A DNA stretch of 55,900 bases from Rubrivivax sp. Lineage in GTDB: Bacteria; Pseudomonadota; Gammaproteobacteria; Burkholderiales; Burkholderiaceae_C. Below the pieces are notes generated by a model. That model saw only the letters and a program-made list of their open reading frames with translations, searched no databases and was not told where the DNA came from. The translations under genes and the position numbers were made by a program. Below, one piece after another: positions 8,592 through 15,333 of the stretch. Each line of letters opens with the position of its first letter. Within the stretch, counting starts at the first letter, position 1. The stretch is taken from positions 1-55,900 of the forward strand of contig JAURZK010000127.1 of assembly GCA_030653505.1 (NCBI GenBank), in the 5' to 3' direction.

Positions 8592-8608
8592 CTTCAGGCC
8601 GCCTTCAG
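8592..8608 (+). promoter_or_regulatory. PmrA-box-like direct repeat upstream of eptA
   Basis: CTTCAG-N5-CTTCAG at 8592-8597 and 8603-8608, an 11-bp period. The known PmrA box is YTTAAG-N5-YTTAAG, so each half differs by one base. It lies 23 bases before the eptA ATG and 60 bases before the response regulator start. A TTGACA at 8583-8588 overlaps the region as a possible -35 element, but no good -10 was found. Confidence 0.5.
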
Positions 8609-8630
8609 CGCCGCGTGCGTCAATGAACGA

Positions 8631-10376
8631 ATGTCATACCCCGGTCTGCCCATCACGCCCGCCAGGCGCCAGCTCGCGCAGGGCCACGGCGGCGCGGCCC
8701 CCCTCGGCGCCAGCGTCGAACAGCTGATGCTCGCAGCCAGCCTGTTCTGGGCCTTCAGCGCCAACCGCCTGTTCTTCGGTGCCGCGCTGAAGGATCGCCT
8801 GATGTCGCAGCCCGCCACCTGGGGCTTTGCCCTGGCGCTGCTGGTGATGATGACGGCGCTGCACTACCTGCTGCTGTCGCTGGTGTGCACACGCCACAGT
8901 GTCAAGCCGGTGCTGGCGGTGCTGCTGGTGGGCACGGCCTTCGCCACCCACTTCATGCAGTCCTACGGCGTCTACCTCGACCCGTCGATGGTGCGCAACG
9001 TGCTGCGCACCGACGTCGCCGAGGCGCGGGAGCTGTTCTCTTGGGGGCTGCTGACCCACCTGCTGCTCTACGCGGTGCTGCCGCTGACGCTGCTGTGGCG
9101 TGTGCGCGTGCAGCCGCGGCGCTGGCCCCGCGCCGTCGGCCGCCGCCTGGCGGGCGTGGCCGCCGCGCTGGTGGTGCTGGTGGGCACGCTGATGCTCGTC
9201 TTCCAGCCCTTCGCGTCGCTGATGCGCAACCACAAGGAGATGCGCTACCTGGCCACACCGGCCAACTACCTGTGGTCGATAGGCGCCGTGGCCGCCGCGC
9301 AGGCCAAGGGGGCTGCCAAGCCGCGACTGCCCATCGGCCTGGACGCCGCGCCCGGCCCCGCGCTGCTGGCGCGCACGAAACCGCTGCTGGTGGTGCTGGT
9401 GGTGGGCGAGACGGCGCGGGCCGCCAACTGGGGCCTGAACGGCTACACGCGCCAGACCACGCCCGAACTCGCCGCGCTGGCCGCGCGCAGCGGCCAGCCG
9501 GGCGCGGGCACGCTGGTCAACTTCACCGACGTCACCGCCTGCGGCACGAACACCGAGGTCTCGCTGCCCTGCATGTTCGCGCCGGTGGGCCGGCGGGACT
9601 ACGACGAGAGCCGCGTGCGCGGCAGCGAATCGCTGCTGCACGTGGCCGCGCACGCCGGCGTCGCCGTGCACTGGCGCGACAACCAGTCGGGGTGCAAGGG
9701 TGTCTGCGAAGGCCTGCCGCAGGACGAGGTGTCGTCGCTGAAGCTGCCGGGGCTGTGCGCCGAGGGCCGCTGCCTCGACGAAGGCCTGCTCACCGGGCTG
9801 GAAGAGCGCGTGGCCGCCGCGGTGAAGCAAGCCGGCACGCCGGCCGGCACGCAGTTGCTCGTGCTGCACACGCTGGGCAACCACGGCCCGTCCTACTTCA
9901 GGCGCTACCCGCCGGCGTTTGCGCGCTTCCGGCCCGCCTGCGGCTTCGACGACCTGCAGCAATGCAGCCAGGAGGAGATCGTCAACGCCTACGACAACGC
10001 GCTGCTCTACACCGACCACGTGTTGGTCAGCCTCGTCGCCAAGCTGCAGGCGGCGCAGGCCGGCGTCGACAGCGTCGTGCTCTACGTGTCGGACCACGGC
10101 GAATCGCTGGGCGAGAACAACCTCTTCCTGCACGGGCTGCCCTACGCCATCGCCCCCGACATGCAGAAGCATGTGCCGATGACCCTGTGGCTGAGCACCG
10201 GCGCGCCCCGGGCGCTGCACCTCGACGCCGACTGCATGGTCCGGCGTGCGACGCAGCCGACGGCCCACGACCACCTCTTCCACACGGTGCTGGGCCTGCT
10301 GGACGTGAGGACGGGACTGTACGAGGCGCCTCTGGACCTCGCGCACGCCTGCCGCACCAGCACCACGGCACGATGA
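8631..10376 (+). CDS. eptA: lipid A phosphoethanolamine transferase
   Basis: A 581-residue EptA/MCR-family enzyme that moves phosphoethanolamine from phosphatidylethanolamine to lipid A phosphates at the periplasmic face of the inner membrane, lowering surface charge and polymyxin binding. Five transmembrane helices fill about residues 30-200. The periplasmic sulfatase-fold domain has the metal ligand Glu260 in GETARAAN and the nucleophile Thr308 in CGTNTEVSLPC, flanked by the two cysteines expected to pair. A late VSDHGESLGENN supplies further metal ligands. The ATG at 8631 was chosen; the in-frame ATG at 8583 would overlap the PmrA-like repeat. Its stop overlaps the start of the PAP2 gene (ATGA). 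Confidence 0.93.
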   Translation: MSYPGLPITPARRQLAQGHGGAAPLGASVEQLMLAASLFWAFSANRLFFGAALKDRLMSQPATWGFALALLVMMTALHYLLLSLVCTRHSVKPVLAVLLVGTAFATHFMQSYGVYLDPSMVRNVLRTDVAEARELFSWGLLTHLLLYAVLPLTLLWRVRVQPRRWPRAVGRRLAGVAAALVVLVGTLMLVFQPFASLMRNHKEMRYLATPANYLWSIGAVAAAQAKGAAKPRLPIGLDAAPGPALLARTKPLLVVLVVGETARAANWGLNGYTRQTTPELAALAARSGQPGAGTLVNFTDVTACGTNTEVSLPCMFAPVGRRDYDESRVRGSESLLHVAAHAGVAVHWRDNQSGCKGVCEGLPQDEVSSLKLPGLCAEGRCLDEGLLTGLEERVAAAVKQAGTPAGTQLLVLHTLGNHGPSYFRRYPPAFARFRPACGFDDLQQCSQEEIVNAYDNALLYTDHVLVSLVAKLQAAQAGVDSVVLYVSDHGESLGENNLFLHGLPYAIAPDMQKHVPMTLWLSTGAPRALHLDADCMVRRATQPTAHDHLFHTVLGLLDVRTGLYEAPLDLAHACRTSTTAR

Positions 10377-11089
10377 CGGCGCCGCTGACCCTGGCCGCGT
10401 CGGCCGGCATGGGCCGGGGGCAGGCGCTGCGCCGCGACCTTGCCGTGACCCTGGGCAGCTTGCTCGCACTGCTGGCCTGGGATGCCAGCGGCGCCGACCT
10501 GCCTGCAGCCCGCCTCTTCGGCAGCGCCCGGGGTTTTGCCTGGCGTGGCAACTTCTGGACGAGCACGCTGCTGCACGATGGCGGGCGCATCGCGGCCTGG
10601 CTGATGCTGGCGCTGCTGGTGGTCGCGGCGCTGCGCGCCGGTGCCGGCAGCGCGGTGCAGCCCGGCCGCGCGGCGCGCTGGCGCTGGGTCGCCGTGATGC
10701 TGCTGGCCGTGCTGGCGGTGCCGGCGCTGAAGCGGCTGTCGCTCACCAGCTGCCCCTGGGACCTGGCCGAGTTCGGCGGCGTGGCGCACTACGTCTCGCA
10801 CTGGGCACGCGGGCCGGGCGACGGTGGCGGCGGGCATTGTTTCCCTTCGGGCCACGCGGTGGCGGCGTTCGCCTTTCTGGGCCTGTACTTCCAGTGGCGC
10901 GACCTGAACCCGCGGCGCGCCCGCGCCTGGCTGCTGGGCGTGGGCGCCGTCGGGCTGGCCTTCGGCGGTGCGCAGCTGGTGCGCGGCGCGCACTACCCCA
11001 GCCACACGCTGTGGACGGCCTGGCTGTGCTGGTCGATCTGCGCCACCGCCGCGGCGGTGTTCGACGCCCGGCGCTCACGGCCGGCCTGA
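10373..11089 (+). CDS. PAP2 superfamily membrane phosphatase
   Basis: A 238-residue inner-membrane lipid phosphatase of the PAP2 family with about five transmembrane helices. The core motif HCFPSGHAVAAF carries the central His, and RGAHYPSHTLWTAW provides the C-terminal His. A first motif KRLSLTSCPWD precedes them. Coupled by ATGA overlap to eptA, it may remove a phosphate from lipid A or undecaprenyl pyrophosphate, as LpxE/LpxT relatives do, exposing or reshaping the site that EptA modifies. The exact substrate is inference from the operon. Regulation would follow the eptA promoter. Confidence 0.87.
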   Translation: MTAPLTLAASAGMGRGQALRRDLAVTLGSLLALLAWDASGADLPAARLFGSARGFAWRGNFWTSTLLHDGGRIAAWLMLALLVVAALRAGAGSAVQPGRAARWRWVAVMLLAVLAVPALKRLSLTSCPWDLAEFGGVAHYVSHWARGPGDGGGGHCFPSGHAVAAFAFLGLYFQWRDLNPRRARAWLLGVGAVGLAFGGAQLVRGAHYPSHTLWTAWLCWSICATAAAVFDARRSRPA

Positions 11090-11182
11090 CCCCGCCGGCA
11101 GAACGGCCAGAGGGCGGCCACTGCCGCAGGCCCGCACAATCGGCGCCGCAAGCCACCACGCGCCCGGCAGGGCGACCGCGCC

Positions 11183-11662
11183 ATGAGCAGCTTTCCAGAC
11201 CCCACACCGGCCCCGCGCTGGCAGCACGACGGCGTGTCAGTCGTGCCCGGCAACCAGCTCGACGGCAACACCGCCCAGACCCCGGGCATGGACCGCAAGG
11301 CGGCGATCAACTTCGCGCGTGTCGGGGCGCAGAAGCTGTGGGCCGGCACCGTGCACATCCACCCCGACGCGAAGACCGGCGCCCACCACCACGGCGCGCT
11401 GGAAAGCGTGATCTACGTGATCAAGGGGCGTGCCCGAATGCGCTGGGGCGAGCAGCTCGAATTCACCGCCGAGGCCGGTCCCGGCGACTTCATCTACGTG
11501 CCGCCCTGGGTGCCGCACCAGGAGATCAACGCCAGCGCCACCGAGACGCTGGAGTGTGTGCTCTGCCGCAGCGATGGCGAGGCGGTGGCGGTGAACCTGG
11601 ACATCGAGCCCGTGGAGAAACCGCAGACCGTGGCCTGGGTCGACCCCACCCACCCGGCATGA
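11183..11662 (+). CDS. cupin domain protein
   Basis: A 159-residue single-domain cupin. The metal-binding motif 1 is present as GAHHHGALESVIYVIKGRA (His-His-Glu), and motif 2 as GDFIYVPPWVPHQEIN (final His). It is probably cytoplasmic, since no signal peptide is seen. Relatives are annotated only as cupins; some act as sugar isomerases or dioxygenases. No operon partner is evident, because a repeat element of about 165 bases separates it from the glycerate kinase gene. Confidence 0.8.
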   Translation: MSSFPDPTPAPRWQHDGVSVVPGNQLDGNTAQTPGMDRKAAINFARVGAQKLWAGTVHIHPDAKTGAHHHGALESVIYVIKGRARMRWGEQLEFTAEAGPGDFIYVPPWVPHQEINASATETLECVLCRSDGEAVAVNLDIEPVEKPQTVAWVDPTHPA

Positions 11663-11667
11663 CATGA

Positions 11668-11831
11668 AGCCGCCAAGCTCACTTCGTTCGCTACCCCCCG
11701 AGGGGGGCGAGCCGGACGGGAAACAGTCCCTGCGGACTGTTCCCCGCCTGCGAGCGCCTGCAGCGTCGACGCTGCAGGCTCTTGCAGCGGCCCGGCGGAG
11801 CCGGTTCCGCGCACGGCCTTGGTTCACTGGC
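11668..11831. repeat. composite intergenic repeat with three hairpins
   Basis: This non-coding stretch contains three nested inverted repeats: CCCCCC-GA-GGGGGG near 11694-11707, a stem built on ACAGTCC/GGACTGT around 11731-11750, and a perfect 24-nt palindrome at 11756-11779. The opening words (CGCCAAGCTCACTTCG) are of a type I recognise as a scattered intergenic element in Comamonadaceae and relatives. It may double as a terminator for the cupin gene. Confidence 0.65.
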
Positions 11832-11847
11832 CTGATCGAGACATGAC

Positions 11848-13176
11848 ATGGCGACGATCACCGACCCGCGCGCCTTCCTGCGCAGCCTCTACGACGCCGC
11901 CGTGCAGCGTGCACTGCCGGCCCGCAACACCGCCGCCCACCTGCCGCCGCCACCCGACACCCACGGCCCGCGCCGCGGCCGCACGCTGGTGCTGGGCGCC
12001 GGCAAGGCCGGCGGCGCGATGGCCGCCGCGGTCGATACGCTGTGGCCCGCCGAAGCGCCGTTGTCGGGCCTGGTCGTCACGCGATACGCGCACGTGCCGC
12101 CGGCCTACAAGTTCCGCCCAGGGCGCATCGAAGTCGTCGAAGCGCGCCACCCCGTGCCCGACGAAGCCGGCCGGCGCGCCGCGCAACGCATCGTCGAGCT
12201 GACCCGGGGCCTGACGGAACACGATCTCGTGCTGTGCCTCGTCAGCGGCGGCGGCTCGGCGCTGCTGTCGCTGCCGGCATCCGGGCTGACGCTCGAAGAC
12301 AAGCAGGCCATCAACCAGGCGCTGCTGCACAGCGGCGCGGCCATCGACGAAATGAACTGCGTGCGCAAGCACCTCAGCGCCATCAAGGGCGGGCGGCTGG
12401 CCGCGATGTGCGCGCCGGCGCGTGTCGTCACGCTGCTGATCAGCGACGTGCCGGGCGACGCTCCCGAGGTCATCGCCAGCGGCCCCACCGTGCCCGACGC
12501 CACGACCTGCGCCGACGCGCAGGCCATCTGCGGGCGCTACGGCATCGAACTGCCCGCCGCTGCGCGCGCCGGGCTGGAAAGCGGCGCCTTCGAGACACCC
12601 AAGCCCGGGGACCCGCTCTTCACCGGCCACGCGGTGCACATGATCGCCACGCCGCAGCAGAGCCTGGAGGCCGCGGCTGCAGCCGCGCGGAACGCCGGCG
12701 TGGCCGCGCACATCCTCAGCGACGAGATGGAAGGCGAAAGCCGCGAGGTGGGCAAGGTGCACGCGGCGCTCGCGCGTGCGGTGGCGCGGCGCGGTGAACC
12801 GTTCGCGAAGCCCTGCGTGATCTTGTCAGGTGGCGAGACGACGGTGACCGTGCAGTCCAAGGGCGCGGCCGGCCAGGCTGCCGGCCGCGGCGGCCGCGCC
12901 ACCGAATTCCTGCTCGGCTGCGCCATCGCGTTGCAGGGCGAACCCGGCGTGCACGTGCTGGCCGCCGACACCGACGGCATCGACGGCATCGAGGACAACG
13001 CCGGCGCCATCGTCACGCCGAGCACGCTGGCGCGTGCGCAGGCGCTGGGCCTGAAGGCGGCGGACTTCCTCGACCGCAACGACGCCTACAACTTCTTCCA
13101 GCCGCTGGGCGACCTGGTGACACCCGGGCCGACCTTCACCAACGTCAACGACTTCCGGGCGCTGCTGATCGTCTGA
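11848..13176 (+). CDS. gckA: glycerate 2-kinase (GckA/TtuD, MOFRL family)
   Basis: A 442-residue type II glycerate kinase that turns D-glycerate into 2-phosphoglycerate; older annotations call it hydroxypyruvate reductase TtuD. The N-terminal domain has the nucleotide site VLGAGKAGGAMA and LVSGGGSALLSLP. The C-terminal MOFRL domain has SGGETTVTV, GRGGRATEFLLG and AADTDGIDGIEDNAGA, all family hallmarks. It links photorespiratory, tartrate or glyoxylate carbon to glycolysis. The gene starts just after the composite repeat and is followed by a separate cytochrome gene after 53 bases. Confidence 0.93.
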   Translation: MATITDPRAFLRSLYDAAVQRALPARNTAAHLPPPPDTHGPRRGRTLVLGAGKAGGAMAAAVDTLWPAEAPLSGLVVTRYAHVPPAYKFRPGRIEVVEARHPVPDEAGRRAAQRIVELTRGLTEHDLVLCLVSGGGSALLSLPASGLTLEDKQAINQALLHSGAAIDEMNCVRKHLSAIKGGRLAAMCAPARVVTLLISDVPGDAPEVIASGPTVPDATTCADAQAICGRYGIELPAAARAGLESGAFETPKPGDPLFTGHAVHMIATPQQSLEAAAAAARNAGVAAHILSDEMEGESREVGKVHAALARAVARRGEPFAKPCVILSGGETTVTVQSKGAAGQAAGRGGRATEFLLGCAIALQGEPGVHVLAADTDGIDGIEDNAGAIVTPSTLARAQALGLKAADFLDRNDAYNFFQPLGDLVTPGPTFTNVNDFRALLIV

Positions 13177-13229
13177 AACACCCGTGCCGAAGTGCCTTCG
13201 CACCCGACCTCCCTTTCCCCCGGACCCCG

Positions 13230-13706
13230 ATGTTCAAGACCACCGTCACCACCGCCTGCACCTTGCTCGCGGCCGCCCTGCTCGTCGGCGGCTGTAGCGA
13301 CAGCGCCAAGGACACCCACCCCCAGCAGCTGCTGAGCCAGCGCAAGGCCGTATTCAAGCAGTTCACCGGTGCGCTCGAACCCCTGGGCCTGATGGCGCGC
13401 GAGCGCAAGACCTGGGACGCCGCCGCCTTCAAGGCCGGCGCGCTGGAGCTGCAGCGCCTGTCGACGCTGCCCTGGCCCTACTTCACTGCCGACGGCAACT
13501 ACCCGCCCACCCGCGCCAAGCCGGCCGTGTGGGACAAGCCGGCGGAGTTCAAGCAGGCCCAGGACAACTACGTGGCCGCACTGGCGGGGTTGCTCACTGC
13601 CGCCGAGCGTGGCGGTGCCGAGGCCGGGAAACCGGCCGTCGAACAGGTGGAGAAAGCCTGCAAGGCCTGCCACGACAGCTTCCGCAACGCCGCCCCGGGC
13701 GGCTGA
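13230..13706 (+). CDS. cytochrome c' -like lipoprotein
   Basis: A 158-residue c-type cytochrome of the cytochrome c' (class II) type. The lipobox VGGC at residues 19-22 predicts a lipid-anchored periplasmic protein, which is unusual for the normally soluble class. The heme attachment site CKACH lies near the C-terminus (about 143-147), as class II requires. The four-helix-bundle start (QQLLSQRKAVFKQFTGAL) is recognisable. Such proteins bind NO or carry electrons. It is transcribed alone and ends near a large palindrome. Confidence 0.85.
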   Translation: MFKTTVTTACTLLAAALLVGGCSDSAKDTHPQQLLSQRKAVFKQFTGALEPLGLMARERKTWDAAAFKAGALELQRLSTLPWPYFTADGNYPPTRAKPAVWDKPAEFKQAQDNYVAALAGLLTAAERGGAEAGKPAVEQVEKACKACHDSFRNAAPGG

Positions 13707-13740
13707 AGGCCGCACGCCGGCGGCGCGGGCGGACTCGAGG

Positions 13741-13766
13741 GCCGGGCCCGGGCGCCCGGGCCCGGC
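13741..13766. terminator. 26-nt perfect palindrome between convergent genes
   Basis: GCCGGGCCCGGG-CG-CCCGGGCCCGGC is a perfect palindrome lying between the cytochrome stop (13706) and the stop of the convergent TonB-like gene (13772). A bidirectional terminator is the simplest reading. No T-run follows. Confidence 0.6.
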
Positions 13767-13771
13767 GTCGC

Positions 13772-15085
13772 TCACCACTTGCAGCCGCTGTCCTTGCGCA
13801 CGGCCTCGGCGGCCAGCGGCACCACCGCCAGCAGGCCGAAGCCCTGGTAGGCCCTGCGGCAGTCCTTCTTGGCGGCCTTGGCGATGTCCTCGGCCAGCTT
13901 GGCGGGCCGCTCGGGCGGACGCGGCAGCAGCGGCAGCACACCCGGCGCACTGAAACGCGACAGTTCACCATCCCGCGGGCGCGCCAGCTGCAGGTTCAGC
14001 CGCGGTGGCGCGCTGGCAGCGGCCGCCGGCGGCGTCGCGACGTCCTGGCCGGCCTGGCTGCCGGCATCCGGGCGGCCGGCCGCGCCGGCGGCCGCGGGCA
14101 TCACCGGGCCCGGCCCGAGGGCCGGCAAGGCCTGCGGCAGCGCGGTGTCCAGCGCGGAAGGCAGGCGGGTGGGCGGCTGCAGTGGCGCCACGGTGGTGCC
14201 GGCAGCGGGCACCTGGCGCAGCAGTCGCGGCAGTTCGGGCTCAGGCAACGCCGCGGGCGCAGCGGTGGGCGCAAGTACCGGCGCGATTGCCTCGGCCGGA
14301 GCGGGGGCCAGCGCGGGCACCGCCGCCGTGGCCGCCGCCGGGGCGGGCGGCAGCACCGGCGACGGCTTCGGCGTCGGCGTCGGCTCGGCGGCCAGGGGCT
14401 CGGCGGGTGCCGGTGTCGCCGGCCAGGCCAGCGGCACCGGTGTTTCGGCCGCTAGGGATGGCAACGGCGGCGCGGCAGGCCGCGGTGGAAGGGCCGGCGG
14501 TGAGACGAGCCTGCGCTCTGCCGCCGGCGCCGGATCGGCCGCTGGCGGCGTCGGTTGTGCCAAGGTCGGCTGCGGCAGCGCCGACAGCGGCAACGGTGCC
14601 GGCGGCGCCGGGAGCGGCACCACCACGGCTGCAGGTGCGGGTGCAGGCAGCAGGGCTGCTGTCGGTGCGGCCGGCGCTTGCGGCGCAGCGAAACGCGTTT
14701 CGCGCGCAGCGGTCGGCTCGGGCTCGGCATCGGGCGTGGTCGGCGGTGGCATGGCCCGGAGCGCGGCCTCGGCCGGCGCCGTCGCCTGCGCCTGCGCGGG
14801 CGCATCAGGCGGTACCGGCCGGGTCGGCATCGCTGGTGGCGCCACCTCGCCCACACCCGGCGTCGACGGCCCGCGCAGCGTGACGTTGATCGCACCCCAC
14901 AGGCCCTGCCCCGGCTGCGCCGTGCCGTCGGGCGCATTGCCCAGCATCAGCACCAGCCAGACATGCAGCAGCAGGGCCAACAGCAGCGTGCGGGCCAGTG
15001 TGGGCGAGACCAGCGGCAACGCGCCTGGCCAGGGCAGAGGCGTCAGCGGGGTGCGCAGGGGTGAGGGCAGTGGCAGCGAGCTCAT
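13772..15085 (-). CDS. Pro/Ala-rich TonB-like envelope protein
   Basis: A protein of about 437 residues with a single N-terminal transmembrane helix (TLLLALLLHVWLVLMLG). Beyond it is a long low-complexity region rich in Pro, Ala and Thr-Pro, like the periplasm-spanning linker of TonB. The conserved-looking C-terminal 90 residues include LNLQLARPRDGELSRF and end with a CRRAYQGFGLL...DSGCKW segment holding two cysteines that could form a disulfide. It is not a typical TonB C-terminal domain, and no ExbB/ExbD lie nearby. A start at 15103 is also possible. The role is unknown; a periplasmic linker or sensor is likely. Confidence 0.6.
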   Translation of the reverse strand: MSSLPLPSPLRTPLTPLPWPGALPLVSPTLARTLLLALLLHVWLVLMLGNAPDGTAQPGQGLWGAINVTLRGPSTPGVGEVAPPAMPTRPVPPDAPAQAQATAPAEAALRAMPPPTTPDAEPEPTAARETRFAAPQAPAAPTAALLPAPAPAAVVVPLPAPPAPLPLSALPQPTLAQPTPPAADPAPAAERRLVSPPALPPRPAAPPLPSLAAETPVPLAWPATPAPAEPLAAEPTPTPKPSPVLPPAPAAATAAVPALAPAPAEAIAPVLAPTAAPAALPEPELPRLLRQVPAAGTTVAPLQPPTRLPSALDTALPQALPALGPGPVMPAAAGAAGRPDAGSQAGQDVATPPAAAASAPPRLNLQLARPRDGELSRFSAPGVLPLLPRPPERPAKLAEDIAKAAKKDCRRAYQGFGLLAVVPLAAEAVRKDSGCKW

Positions 15086-15333
15086 GGAACGCTGCAGCAC
15101 CATCGCAGCCCGCCCGACGGCTGTCAACGGGCCGATCGCCGGATCAGCGTGCGGGAGGCCCCGCCAATCGGTCGGCACTCAAAGACGCGCGGATGGCCAG
15201 AACCGGTGCACTGCCTCGGGCGTGGCAAGCCACCTGCAGCCTCGGCAGACCCCGCGACTTCGCGCCCCCATGTGCGCCCCTTCACCGTCGTGCCAGGGCT
15301 GGCGAGGCGCGGCGGCGTGCTCGCAGCCAGCGG

